A DNA stretch of 64,000 nucleotides from Doris montereyensis. Lineage: Eukaryota; Mollusca; Gastropoda; Nudibranchia; Dorididae. The notes beneath the pieces were generated by a model that was not told where the DNA came from, searched no databases, and saw only the letters and a list, made by a program, of their open reading frames with translations. Shown in pieces: positions 1 through 13,400 of this stretch (position 1 is its first letter; every line of letters begins with the position of its first letter). Location of the stretch: the NCBI GenBank assembly GCA_037039925.1, contig JAXRKP010000179.1, positions 269,501-333,500 on the forward strand, given 5' to 3'. The translations under genes and the position numbers were made by a program.

Positions 1-180
1 AGAAAGTGTAAATTTTAAAATAAGTAATTAAGTCATGACCTTTTTAAAAAAACTGTCAACTCATTACCCATAAACTACATGTTACTTGTCAGCATTCTAC
101 CTACTGTACGCGTATCTTGTAAAATTTTTTTATCTAGAATTCTTGAAAGAAACTTATTTAATTACAGAAGTCTGTGTCAA

Positions 181-381
181 AATGGGCAGTTGGCGGGTGC
201 TACTGGTAGTGGTAGTTTCTACTTATTTCCTTTCCTTCTTTCACTTATCTTTCATCTTGCTGGATGGGAGCTGCTGGTAGGTCCAATTTCTTTCCTTTCC
301 TTCTTTCACTTATCTTTCATCTTGCTGTTTCCTCTTAATTCACCCTGAGATCATCGCTTATGGTAAATTTCAATGAAACGA
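181..381 (+). repeat. Dispersed ~140-bp repeat (R140), copy 1
   Basis: This is the first of seven plus-oriented copies of a short repeat. It opens with GGCAGTTGGCGGGTGCTACTGG, passes through a pyrimidine-rich middle (CTTTCATCTTGCTG) and closes with TTCACCCTGAGATCA and a TTTCAATGAAAC end. In this copy the CT-rich middle is duplicated. The other copies lie at about 393, 3474, 45718, 47373, 49065 and 60321. I see no terminal inverted repeats or coding capacity and do not know the family. Confidence 0.6.
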
Positions 382-392
382 ACAAATTGTCT

Positions 393-463
393 AGCTGTTT
401 CTCTCGTCTTAATTCACCTTAAGATCACTGCAATGGTGGATGGCCTTGATTTCAATTAAACAA
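393..463 (+). repeat. R140 repeat, 3' fragment
   Basis: A partial second copy of R140 lies directly after copy 1. Only the CT-rich part and the TTAATTCACCTTAAGATCACTG...TTTCAATTAAAC tail are kept. Confidence 0.5.
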
Positions 464-1094
464 ATCTCTGCCAAATTACATGCAGCCAAAATGTAAGTAT
501 GATTCATCCTAATGCACAAGTTGTTCATGTAACTGAAGTTTACAACGCTAATTACTAATTACTCCCCTCAAAATGAAACAGCGACGGGCTTGACGTCAGT
601 CAAAATGCGACAGGTTTTATAAGTTCAATCTTCAATCTGGTACATTCCAAGAATTAATTCTTGTGAATAATGAACTCGATAACCTTTTCTTGCCTCTTCC
701 AAGTGTGTGTGTGTGTGCGCATTTGTGTGTGTGCATCTAGCTCTATGTTAACTATGTGTACATGTACAGTACACATGACAATACAAATTTTGGCTGTCCT
801 CGGCTCTGTACCTGAGAAAGATGTTGAGTCGGTTTTACCCATGGAGATGGTGCTCTGTATGACACACTTGTCAACCATTAAAAGTAATAAAAGAATATTC
901 CTTTGTTGTTGAATTTCTTCACCATCCCACCCGTCTTGAGGGACAGAAGAATGTAACAGATCTAAGGACCTATGAGAGGAGATTTGGGCTGTTGGGTTTT
1001 GCGCTATGCCGATGCCACTCTTTCATTTGGCTGGCCTGGGCCTGAGCAGTGAATGACAAATATGGTCTTCAAACCTTCAGTACTCTTATTCTCA
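464..1094. other. Intergenic, no gene seen
   Basis: AT-rich sequence with a short TG-rich microsatellite near 703-735. Open frames here are short and lack splice or domain support. Confidence 0.5.
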
Positions 1095-1790
1095 TTAAGT
1101 CCTGAGGAAGATATTTTTACCACAAATCGGACAATGCTTGTTTATTGCACTACTGGAGGCAGCAGTTACTTCCTTCACATTGATATCATAACAAAGGCTC
1201 AGTATCATTTTTACGATTGTTTTAGAAACGATACCGGCCTTATCTTATCGGTTGTACCATAAAAGCCGGAAATTTTGTCTAAAGTATAACAAGTTGGTAC
1301 TCATTCTAATCGCCACAAAGTACTTTATCCGAAACATGTGTTTTTGAGGAATTATTGTCAATATTAGCTAAGATCGGCCAAACATTCAGCGCACTTATTA
1401 TAAGAAAAATGCCATCCAGAGATGAGTATAAGAGATCTGGAGCAGTTGAAATCGGGTCGAAATGAAGTATTGATAGCCTCTCAAGATTGTATGATGTTTC
1501 AAAGTATTATATTATTCCTTTAATTGTTTAAATGCGAAAAAACATTCAAATAACGAAAAAATTTGTTAAAAATGCGATTTTCTCAAAATTTTACTTTTAG
1601 ACAGTGATATGCGATCTACTTTTTAAAATTTATTGTCCAATTGCCCCTAAATTTGGTATATACACATCTATAACGCAAATTGTTTTTTCACCCAGTAGCG
1701 ATTTTTGATATTTTCTCAAATTTTTGCAAAAGGAATTTTTTTGTGATTAAATAAAAAAAAATTCATGAAATCAAAACCATTTAATTTATC
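1095..1790 (+). repeat. Unknown ~0.7-kb dispersed repeat, copy 1
   Basis: This block matches 24275-24975 in inverted orientation over its full length with visible divergence. Shared landmarks are the TTGCACTACTGGAGGCAGCAG stretch, a TTTTGTCTAAAGTATA stretch and the CCAGTAGC/TTTGATAT region at the far end. There is no long open frame, so it is probably a non-autonomous or decayed element. The two copies lie about 22.5 kb apart and flank MRPL1 and the CNOT6-like 5' exon. Confidence 0.65.
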
Positions 1791-2642
1791 CACAAAAGCT
1801 ACAGAATGCGGCTAGATATTGAACGGAATAATGTGTGTGCAAAGTTATAGCCAAGTTTGTTCATAACTAAAAAATCATAGTTGAAATGATGTATACCATA
1901 TGATAAAATAAAAATAAAAATATTATTTTCAGCTAATTTAGACATGCTGAATACAATAGTAGTGGTTAAAATTGTCTATATCAAATAATAATATAAAAAC
2001 ATGTTCATGACCACCCCTGTATTTCAACCTCCATGCAATCAAATTGGATAAGCGGCTTACAATATATCACCCTTGATTTACTACTAATACGACCGTCTTA
2101 ACTTCCACCGCCTCTCTATGGAGGAAAATTAAGTTAAATACATGTAGGCTACACTCAAACCTCGCTATACCACCTTCCATTATATCTCCATTCTCGCGTA
2201 TCGCCAGTGTTTCACCCTTGTATGGATCAAACAGTATACAAATATGTACAATGAAATATATACTGCCATCCGCCAATGATTTGGCCGTAACGTTCCTTCA
2301 TAGCTATTGTAAAATAAAATTTGTTATACTGCCATTGTGCATCACCATCCCCTTCCCCAAAGTGATACAAATGGGCAGAATCTAGTTTGGTTTGGTCGAA
2401 GATCAGAATCAAACACAATACAAAAGCACCAGTAGCCTGTGTAATGTCATGTTTCATCCCCACGTGAAATTCACCACTCCTCTTCACTCTTCATAATCCA
2501 TAACTAATGGAATGAAGACAGATGTTTAATGTGTTGTCAGGCCTACCAACTACAATGTATAACTACTTAACTTTGTTTCATTGAAGTTTTCACATTCATC
2601 ATAATCATATGCAGTGATTTTAGAGGAAACAGCAAGAGAAAA

Positions 2643-2975
2643 GGTAAATAGTAAAGTTCCTTCAAGGCCGTTACGGCCCTTAGTAGTCTTACTTAGAGCC
2701 AGAGTTTATCCCGGTTTCAATAGTGTGAAGTGGAACAGGTGATAATAATCATCTTCTGGCCAGGATGCTAGTCTGATGCAATTTTTTATTACTCCTAAGC
2801 TAGTACTTGTACTTGTACCCATTTGCACCTGGCTGGGTAGAGTGGGGAAAATGCACATTAAGTGTCTTTCCCAAGGAACACAACGTCAGACCTAGCTTTG
2901 CTGGGATTCAAATCCAGGACCTCATGATCCCTAGTCCAGCAACCTAACTGCTTGGACACTATCCTGGGTGGAAAG
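2643..2975 (-). repeat. tRNA-derived SINE (family B), copy 1
   Basis: Read on the minus strand, this has a tRNA-like head with a degenerate B box (GATTTGAATCCC), a middle with TTGGGAAAGACACTTAA, and a tail with CATCCTGGCCAGAAGATG and GGCCTTGAAGGAAC. It aligns along its whole length with the plus-strand copy at 25676-25980. Confidence 0.6.
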
Positions 2976-3473
2976 AAAGGAGAACCTACCAGGAGATTTG
3001 CCAACCGCCTACACTACATGTACTAAATCTAGCATTTTCTCATGCAGTGGGCCTACATTGTCTTCTCAGATTCAACGTTTCCCTGTTTCTTGTAGATCTG
3101 CATGTACTTTACATTGACATTGATCATTTCCTTGTTGCAATACTGGCAAAGGGTGTAATCATTATAATGCCGTTGTCTTTGTAACGCCAAGTTACCACTA
3201 GCACAAGAGTTGGGCATATAATGTGGTGTGAGTGTTTTCAGATCTCTTGACAACTTGATACATCTCATAGTATCAAGACAAAACGGTATTGGTAAAATGC
3301 TAAGCTTATTTTCTTGCCATGGAAATGAGACTAACATGAAATTGTATATGACCCTCAGAATTATTTAAATGAATAATCCAATTTTAGTCAAAATTGGTAC
3401 CTAAATGTAGAAGCAACATAGTCTTTGAATACAAATAGCACGTAAACCTCGTCATATCAATTAACGACCTAAA

Positions 3474-3601
3474 AGGCAGACGGTTGGCGGGTGATCCTGG
3501 TAGGTCCTACCTCTTTCACTTCTCTTTCATCTTGTGGCTTCCTCTTAATTCACCCTGAGATTACCACAATGGCAGATAGGGTAAATTTCAATTAAACAAT
3601 T
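3474..3601 (+). repeat. R140 repeat, copy 3
   Basis: A well preserved copy of the dispersed R140 repeat: GGTTGGCGGGTGATCCTGG, then the CT-rich centre, then TTCACCCTGAGATTACC and TTTCAATTAAAC. Confidence 0.6.
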
Positions 3602-3755
3602 AAACAAACGACCTAAATGTAACCCCTAGCCACTATACATTTAGACCCCTTGTATTTTACAGACTATTACTCTCAAACCCAAACCAAGCTCAATTAAAGA
3701 AAAGAAAATACAAAAACAATGTACAATACAATTCCAAATTCATGAAGACAAAAAG

Positions 3756-3761
3756 TTTATT
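3756..3761 (-). terminator. Distal poly(A) signal candidate for MRPL1
   Basis: AATAAA on the minus strand, about 530 nt beyond the MRPL1 stop codon. It is an alternative to the nearer hexamer at 4101-4106. Confidence 0.3.
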
Positions 3762-4100
3762 TGTAATTTTCTCAATTTTTCACCAATGCAGACAAAACGA
3801 CGTCCACCAAGCTTGGTCATTCAAAACAACTACAGGCTCTCAATCAACATGTGCATCACTATTATATCACTTGCACACTTTCTCCTGAAAACACCTACAT
3901 GTATGTGATACCAAGAAGTAAAATCACATCTCATAATTAACACAAGATATGCTGGCGGAAAGTTTGTATTATATAACTAACTTAAAAACGTATTCAAGTT
4001 ACAGCATACATACATGAAACTCAACATTCTAATCAAGGAAGTCCACAGTTTGTATTATATTCATTGATTCAAAATCCCTTACAATGCTGAGCATTTTTTT

Positions 4101-4106
4101 TTTATT
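4101..4106 (-). terminator. Proximal poly(A) signal candidate for MRPL1
   Basis: AATAAA on the minus strand about 180 nt past the MRPL1 stop codon, which would give a short 3' UTR. The following minus-strand sequence is rich in T and TG. Confidence 0.4.
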
Positions 4107-4286
4107 GTGATATTTCTTTCAGCAATTTTTTTGTCCTTCTACGTTATCAACTTTTGTTTCTGCCAACTGCCAGCACTGTAGGGATCTAGGGTGCAAAGCT
4201 CAAGGCATATAAAATGTTGCCTTAGACTGCATTTGAAGCCTTTTTTCAACCAACTTATCACACAGAGTTTTAATCTTTACTGCATT

Positions 4287-4426
4287 TCACTCTTGTTTCT
4301 CAGCTAGTTCTTCGTCATCAGAGTCAATTTCTTCTTGTTGGTATCCAGGCACGTAATCTTCAACAATGACTATAAATTCTTCAGGTGAAGGTGGTGCAAC
4401 CAGGGACATATCTAGGATGAATGGAC
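4287..4426 (-). CDS. MRPL1: MRPL1 exon 9 (C-terminus and stop)
   Basis: The acceptor TTTTAG lies just above 4426. The exon completes a split Gly codon and encodes PFILDMSLVAPPSPEEF, ending in a Glu/Asp-rich tail and TGA at 4289-4287. The GPF junction after the CKHRSIALG exon is the family signature. Confidence 0.8.
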
Positions 4427-7400
4427 CTAAAAGATAAAGATAATATGGTATCAGTATCAATGAATTGTAAATAAAAGTGGAAGCTATTTAAAAAATAAGG
4501 AAGATGTAAATAGAAAGTGTTCATAAAAGATTATTTCTCATTTGAAAACAAAAAGCAATGATATGAATATACAAAGACTTATTTTAAATTTTAAGACAAA
4601 GTTCATGACAGCATGATGTAAAGATGACACAATGCTAGAAACTGGAAAATACAACTTACTATGATGGTTATAACAATATTATTTCAACAGTACAGTCTGT
4701 ATTCCTCAGACACATGTTTGACAAAAACACAGGATCCCTGAATTCATAACAAAGTCCCAACCAAGATCCTTCTCTGTACACCTCGGATATTCCCCAAAAC
4801 ACTTATTCCATGAACTGATTTCCTGGTCCCGAGGAGTTTGGGGAATACAGACTGTATTGTATATAGCCATTGTAATCAATTCCAATCTTTCATATTTATA
4901 TGTGGCTACAATCTTTCACCCCAAGCATAATCAAACCCTATAGTACACACAGTCATAAAACAAGGAATTACCCAGAGCAATGCTTCGATGTTTACACACA
5001 GATTCAATGAAAGCCTTGAAGTTGGCCACCAACTCATCTGTAGGCTGTTTAAGCTGTGAGAAATGATAATTCATAAATGTTAGTGATACAGAAACTATTT
5101 CAAAATATTTCCTCAGTTGGCATTTACATAGGAAGCATTTCCCAGCTAAGTCCGAAACAAAAATTGTTAATAACATTTTAAATAAATACAATAAAAAAAA
5201 GAAGGGTAAACTTATAAATGGCTGTAAAGTACGTGACAGAAGATCGCTTCTGAAAATTAAACTCCAAATGATAAAAGGGCACGACAAAAAGAAATAATTA
5301 TAATCAGGACAAAGCAATCTTTCTTGACTCACATTACCTTAAAAAAAAAAACACACAACTCAATCCATCATCCCTCCTCCTATCCAAAAATAACTTTCGC
5401 TCCTTCCCTACCAACAAAACCCTGCAACAAAATAACACACAAACTTGATCAAGATCTTTACACATGTTTTATTAAAATTATATGATAAAATTGTAGAGCC
5501 AATATCATTAGTCAAGCCAAAGTCAATATTAAATCGGACCACATTTTGTTTTTTTGCTTAAAAAAGTGTCTTTCAAAACAACCAAGTGTGTGAGTCACTT
5601 GTTCCATGGTAAATATAAAGAAAAGCAAGAGAGCAAAAAGAATGTGGAAATGAAGTAAAGGGAGAGAGAAAACCTCAACAATCTACCCATGTAAAACAAA
5701 ACCCCAGATTTTTTCTGTTTTAAGTTTCTTATTCAGTCTTCTTTGTTTAGCTGGTAATTTATCCATTTTCAACTGGACAAGATATTCTAAGTTGAAAATT
5801 GCAATCTTTGCTGTTAGTGTTACAGAAATGGCAAATTGTGAATGAATTTAATGCGACTATTTAGTCAGGTGAAATGGAAAGCATCCTTCGCTCACCTTGC
5901 TCAAAAGCATAACAAGGAAGAGAGCCACCGGATAGTGTAATCAATTCATGAGGACACCAATTTGAAAGCTGGCACAACCAAAGTTTTTCTCAAGGTTTTT
6001 GTATTTGAAAGTTAATTTAAAAAACAAAGCGAAAAACTCTAGAAGAAACAAATTGTATGAATCTAAATTGCAGACCTGGCCTATCGGAACTTGAACTTTT
6101 CCAATCGCATCTGTCAGCTTCTGTGTGTCATAGGTATAGCCAGTATAGAAATAATTCCACATCTCACTTAGATCTGTACTTATGCTACCTGGTAATAAAA
6201 GATGTGATAAGTGAGTGAATTTTATCCAAACATCAGTATTTAAAGACAACAAAAGAAAGAAAAGTACTTCTTTCAATCATGATTAAAAAATTGTAGTACT
6301 CATATTATGAAGGTCACTCTTAGCTTTTCGCTTCCTCGAGCAATGCTACAAAGAGCAAAGGAATAATGAAATCAAATGTTCAATTCTATTGGTTGATGTT
6401 TCGTATCCCAGTTTAAGGTGTGGCCCATCAATTTAAACCAAGAAAATCAAGTGATTGTGGATCTATGAAAGAGGGTAAAGGGTAAATATCGATTCCCTCC
6501 ATCGAGAAAATCATCAGTCCAATTTTTAATTCAATTTTCTTTGGTTATTTGGTATGGTACAGATAGCACATCATCTTTTAAACACATGTATAAGAAAGAG
6601 GATTGGCTGTAAAGATTGCCATAACTCTCATTCCACTACATGCATCCGGTCTGCAAGGCAAGTGATGAATTGTTCACCATATCGTAAATCATGCGTCCAG
6701 TTCAATCAAGGTTCGGAAAGACAGACAGTCATATATGCAGATAGACTTAAATTTAGAAATTTGTAATTTATATAAATGATGTCCCAATTTCAAACAAAGT
6801 ACATGTGAATGCTACCAACCCATTCAGTCAAAAAGTTTATGAATTGTTTTCCTTGAAATTCGTGAGAAACACAGAAATACCAAAAATATCTTAAAAGGAA
6901 AGAAAGAAATGAACCAAAAATAAATTGGATAATATATAGACAAAATGAGCTCTGGCTCTGAAATTGAAAGATTACCTATGTCCATTATTTAAGTGAAAAC
7001 CCTAAATTCCCTGTCTTGGTGACCCCATATCTCAACTGCAAGATCAATTTTCAAGTGTTCATCTTCACCAATGTTTTACTTGATCAAAATCCCCCTAAAT
7101 CCTTAAACTCTGTATCTAATATGTACTTTAACAAATGAGAGTTTTAAAACATGCAAAATAGGGCTACACACTATAGTAAATCAAAAGAAAACTATTGACC
7201 CATTGCTGTCCCAGGCTTAATTAGATTATTTGTCCTATATGTAAAGGGATGTAACTTGAGCAAGATAACAACATGGTGTCACTAGTGTCAGTAAAATATT
7301 TCTTGTGCATACACTACTTGAAATAACCTTTTAAAAATACTTTTAAAAAGTCTGCAATAATTTCTCTTTCATTTGATACATAACATGTATCCATGTTATC

Positions 7401-10400
7401 TTTGACAGCGTTCAATTCATTAAACCCCTCAGACGTTGATGGTTCAGGTAAAGATGACTTCGTCAGCAATAACATTTTTGTCTTGATCTAGTTCAACTGT
7501 TGCTGTTCTCAAACTCTCACATCAAAATCTAGTTCACTATAAAAATTTATACCATTTGCCTTTGTGCTGCCAAAAACATATTCATTCAAATAGAAATTGA
7601 GAAAATCAAAACGCCCCTTTCACAACAAGTACACTAATGTGTACCAGTCAAATCTTTTTGTCTGGTTTAAAAAATTAATGGTTTGATAATCAGTGTAGCT
7701 ATTTAGATCGAGTAAACGTATAATTTTGCTTTAATTTACTCTTCACTAGCAACAACAGCTTCATTTATTGTAGTTTCAACATTAATGAGCTCCAAAACAC
7801 GCTGGTACTTTTGTTATTGGTCGGGCACATTGAAATGATTTTGGAAGGATTTTAGCGGGCTCAAGTGGACAACAATGGGTTAGGATAAAAGATGGAGGTA
7901 AATTTGCCTTGAGGCTTTGCACTGTTGAGAATCTTTAAAGATTACATTATGCAAAATCCCTACCACTACAATGTACCTGTAATTAATAAACAAAAGTTAT
8001 ATTTCTAATTCTATGAATTGCTTGTTTCAAAGACACATGATTCTTTGCAGACTTTTGATGCAGGGTACTAAGTCTTAAATACTATATTTACCTTTTGCTT
8101 TTTGAGGATATTTGTCTTTTAGATGAGACCGAGGGGGGATAATATCATTAGCACAATCAGCTGTTGCCAAAAAATGGTCAAAATCTTTAAGGTTCAATAC
8201 ACCGCTCTGGATCTGGTTGAATCAGTCATGAATGAAAAGTTGTTTTTATGTTGATGACAGAATTTTTTTTATATCCTTTATCTTTTGTTAGATTACATTA
8301 AACCTGCAACAAAATCAAAACTCTACACCATAGCAAAGAAAAAGAATTAAACCATGATATGCCCTTAATACTAAGATAAAAACACTTTTCAAACCGACAT
8401 GAACTCATAACTTAACCAATTTAATGTATATACTGAATTGTGCAAGGCATTTGTACCATGATTTCCATATATAAATGTATCTTATTTTATTACATTTGAG
8501 ATTCTTTTTTTTATAGTACAGGAGAAGAGGATAAATAAAATTGAATTAATGGCATCTTAATAAATGTCCAAATGCCAGTTCTCCGACACAACATCAGTGT
8601 TTTAAAATCTTAACAAATCTATAATGGAGAACTTTGAGGGCTCTAGGTATGCAACACATGGAAGCATAAGTTTCTTTAACACATCGTAGGTGAAACTGTC
8701 TAAATGAGTAAATCCTCGATATACGGGATATGAGATTTGTTATTTTTTAAATGGTGCCCTTGAACAAATAGAAAGGTTCATTTGATGTATATGATTTAAA
8801 CACAGATTTCCATCTGTCTTCCCATCTGTAAACCCAAACCTCGCAAGTAAAGGAGCAGACTTACTCTTTTAGATATTTCAGAAAGTTCAACTTAAGCCGT
8901 ATAAGTCCATTTTGCGCACTACAGATTATAGAAGCATAGAATAGTGTTTGTAGCCCTATTTGATAATTTAGTATGTTCTTTTCTCCTGAAAAATTACATC
9001 ATACACTTACATGTTTTGACAGTTTCACAGACGATATTATTTTTATTATTATTCAAAAAATCAAAACAATGCATCTTTTTAAACAAATCCAATTTTATCA
9101 GTTTCAGTATGATGACTGTCTTACCATCTTGACCACTTCAGCAGGGGTCCCGCATGCTTAGCACCGAGGGATAAAGCAAGGCTGACATGCTCCTCAGCCT
9201 GTGTGGATATACCAAATATAAAAACAAATTGAAAAAAACGGATCATTGCTGGTTTAAGGATATGTTTTTCTTTTCGCCTTTAATACTAATATTTAATAAT
9301 AGAATTTTGCCACTCTTCTATTCTATGTACCAGTAATTATTTCCATGGGACTAGACAACTATAAAGCCACTGAATGCAGTGATTTTCGGAAGAAATCAAA
9401 AGCAACAGCGAGATAATAGATGTTGAAAGAATGAAAACAAAGGAGTAAGACCTAATTCATCATTGAAAACATGCTTCTAGTTTTAATCGACATGGCTGTG
9501 CATGTGATCTGGTCAAGATGTTTGCAGGTCTGTGAGCAAGCAAGCAAGCTGTTGTGAACCGTAGAAGTCAATCTGAATTGTCTCATTCATCTGGTGGGCG
9601 TCTGGCGTCAACATCAAAGAGCCTGACACTAGTTAGGTGGGGCTAACAGAGATTTTAGAATTTTCACGTCTACAACACAATGCAGATCTACAATGACATG
9701 TTCTAGATAGAGAGAAATGCAGCATTGCTGGTCTGAAATTGAATTTTTGTTATATTGTATTGAGTTTAGCAGACCATTTGGGCTTTTGACGAAAGAGAAA
9801 CAGGCCTCTTAGCTGGAATGAAAGTTTACCAAGCAGCATCTTAGGACAGTTAGAAAAGTGAAACACATTGTGTCACCCCAGGAATTTTTCTACAAATTTT
9901 GCTGTTTACATGAAGTAGTTTGTCAATGAAAAGTTATAAATGCATGTCAAAATGTTTCATTCTTACTTATAGCTAAGCCATTCAATCAATAATCATTACC
10001 TTACAAAAGACAAGAATTGACGGAGCACGCCCCCATGGGAAAATATAAGGAAGCTTAACTGTTGACCGTATATTTTTCATGAACTTGGTCTGAAAAAGAA
10101 ATAAAGAAAAATTCAAGTCATTATGATGAAAATTATTACAAATTGAATACTTGTCACTAGTTAAGAATGTGTTAGTATTACTTCTATTTTTCATCATCAT
10201 TACTAGTAGGTATTCCAAACCATTTTTTCTTTTTATTCAAATGTTGAATACAATACTATTTTCAGACAGAACTAGACAAAACATGCAAACAAACTTTATT
10301 TCAACAAAATTGATTGAGAAATAACAAAGTTATGAATTTTTTAAGTTTATTTTGACTTAAAATATTTTCGCAATTTTGAAAATAGCATTTTAGTCTAATG

Positions 10401-13400
10401 AAAGTGTGTGAAGACGTCACATGTACATGTTGGGAAATCTCTACCCTCTCTTTTGGTGAAAAACCACAAAAGAATTCGCTGGTTCATGGCGGAATAACCT
10501 GAATTTGCATGACCCGACCCCAAAAAAGTGACGATGTAAAAATAGACCCAGATCGTTTTTTAACCTTATTAAAATGACTCAAAAACAATTATTTCACCAT
10601 TGCTATGATAAATCATAATGCATCAGGCTGGTAGAGCGATGAACACTGAGGATATTGATATCAATTTTATTTCCCACAAATGACAGATAGTCTGGAAAAA
10701 TAAAGAGAGAAAGAGTGTTTATTTGGGATCGCTGGGTAGGTTTTGACATTTTCCACTGCGCAAAGGCTCTGTTTGGAATATCTATTACTAGTCTACTCAT
10801 AGAAGCTAGCCTACAGACGATTGAATACAAACAAAGACAAATTCAAATGTCAGTTTCTAGTTTTTAATTTTATACAGGGTTGAGTTCAGGTCTAATCAAT
10901 GAAAATATTTATGCAGAGAAAATAATTTTCCTAGTGTTTTTTACCATGCCCACATCCAACCTGAATATTTTCTGAACTTGCTCTAATTGAAAAATGTATG
11001 GAGAAGAATTTATGGAGGTCTGGTTCAAAATCCTATTGTGACTACACAATCGACCTTACTTCCATAAATAGCATGATCATTATTATCATCATTATAATTG
11101 TAATATAATTTTCTTCTTATTTTTTCAGTTCACCTATTTATGTCCTTGTAAATAATTGTTACTATTATCATTATGTATAAAAAAAAAACAAATAAGAGAA
11201 AACAACAACAAACAAACCAGAGTAAAGCAATCCTACTTAAACAACATAAGATTATAATAAAGAAAACATAACCATTTGCCTAAATAACAGAGGAAAAAAG
11301 TTTGACTTTATGTCACCAAAGCTCTTGCTGTAGGAAATGTATGGATATCAGTGACTCTTAAAATAACGCATGCTCAAAATGCACAATTACAATATTTTGC
11401 CTTCAAAGGAAGGTGGCTTAGTTTGTTGTTAATGTTATCATTACTATATTTATCATTTTATTGTTATCATTATTAATATCCTCATCACTATTACTAGTTG
11501 TGGTAAGTAGTAGAAGTATAATAATATAAAACTTATTTAACACTTCAAGGCAGCAACTTACTACCTTGAGACTAACTCACCTGCTTCTTCATTCGAAATC
11601 CAACTTCATGTTCAGGTATGTCAGACCATCCATGTTATCAAGCATGGCTGGCTGTGCAAGAGATTTATGGCGGTTGATCGCCTCCTCAATAGCAAAACGG
11701 GGCTGGGGTAAAATTTCCTCACCCATACATTATCCACAGGTGTCTCGGCAAGTATCGTCTGCTCAACTGATGCTACTTGTGTTAGTTTGGCTCTGTAAAT
11801 GGGTAAAATTGCTATCAAATAGTTGTAAAAAAATTAAAAACAAACAAAATCAATTGAGACAAAAATAAAGGCAACACTGGTTTGAACAAAATACTTAATC
11901 AGTTTACAAAGAATTCAAGTCTTCCAGTTACTAATCGATGTAACATAAATCCCTCCCCACCCCTCAGTAAAGGCTGAGGCTGTAACTGGGCATCACAGTG
12001 AAATATCTGCTAAAAGAATTCTTTTATTGTTAAATACATTATATCCCAACATAAATTACAAGGAAACCCTATGAACAAGCTTAATTTTTCTATTAATGTT
12101 TTTCTTTATACGTTAGATGTGTGTGCTAAGTTGGCCAAGGAACAATAGAGATATACTAAGATGGACAGACTTTCATTATAATTTAGACATGAAAAGGCAA
12201 GAATTAAAAAAAAGAAGCTTTAAACATTAAAAGATTTATCAAGTAAAACTACAATTGAAATATCAAGTAACCCACTGTCTCCTTTTCTTCTTGGGAACAT
12301 AATTTTGTTGGCATCAGTTTGAACCTTTGCTTCTTTTTACCCTGGGTCTACTATTCTTGAATCGCGTTTGCATACTATTTAAAGCAGTACATGTTGGTAG
12401 AAGAGACCTCCGAAGAAGTCCTGACTGAAGTGAAAATATCACAGAGGATAAACCTGTAGAAGTAGAAAAGAGAAATGTCTCACTTTTGTTAAAATATAAA
12501 CTACAATAAATTGAAAAAAACATGCCCATAGAGAAATGACAAGAACCACAGCCCTCTCAAATCCTTTTTTAAGCAATTTAAAAAATTGTTGATGAATATT
12601 TTTCTCTGCAACTTTTGCAATCATCTTTACCTTCTCATTTTCTTTTTTTAAAATTCTGCAGTAGTCAAAATCAAACACGCATACCATCAAACTTTAAAGG
12701 CCACCGTTATCCGCAAGGTGCCTTGCGAATAGTGCTTGAACATTGGTCCGCAAGGCACCTTGCCGATAGTCCTGCTTCTGTGGCGGCATTATCCGCAAGG
12801 ACCGGAATTTTGGTCAAGTTCACAGATAAGCATGTCTTGAAAAGTGTGTTAGTGTTCTGTTCAATTCAGTACCACTCCTCCCCTGGTGTGTATGATTGTG
12901 CCTGTTCAGCAGCCTAATCTTTTTATCCCTTTCTGCGACGTATAATGAAATGAGAAGTCAAAGAAAATTCTCATTTGTCGAAATTTATTTGAAATGTAAA
13001 TCTGAGAGGATAGTTTAAAAACAATTTACAACCTTTTAAACAAAATACGCCTTGCGGATAACGCTTGTACTTTGGCTCCGCAAGGCACCTTGCGGATAAT
13101 GACTCCCTTCTTTAAATGCAGAACACCCCCACCCCAGGATATAAGCTATGGAAATCTAATAAGAAAAATGTATCTCTTAAGTCTCATTCCCGGAGTAAGA
13201 CCGAGAGGAGATGAGACAACAGAACAGAGATGTAGGGTAGGCCTCGCGAAATAGCGTCAGCGAGGAGAGACAGCACCGCCAAGTGTCCAACAGTCATGTA
13301 ATTTTCGGTCACAGAAGCTTGTCATTACTGAAAAGTGAGAGGAGAAGGAATCAGTATCACGGAAGGCTAGCCTACATCACGGTCAGTTGGCCTGAGTCGG

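Noticed and set aside
4931..6276. Minus-strand frames of 133 and 111 codons as stand-alone genes
   Set aside because: They are MRPL1 exons 8 and 7 read through into flanking introns.
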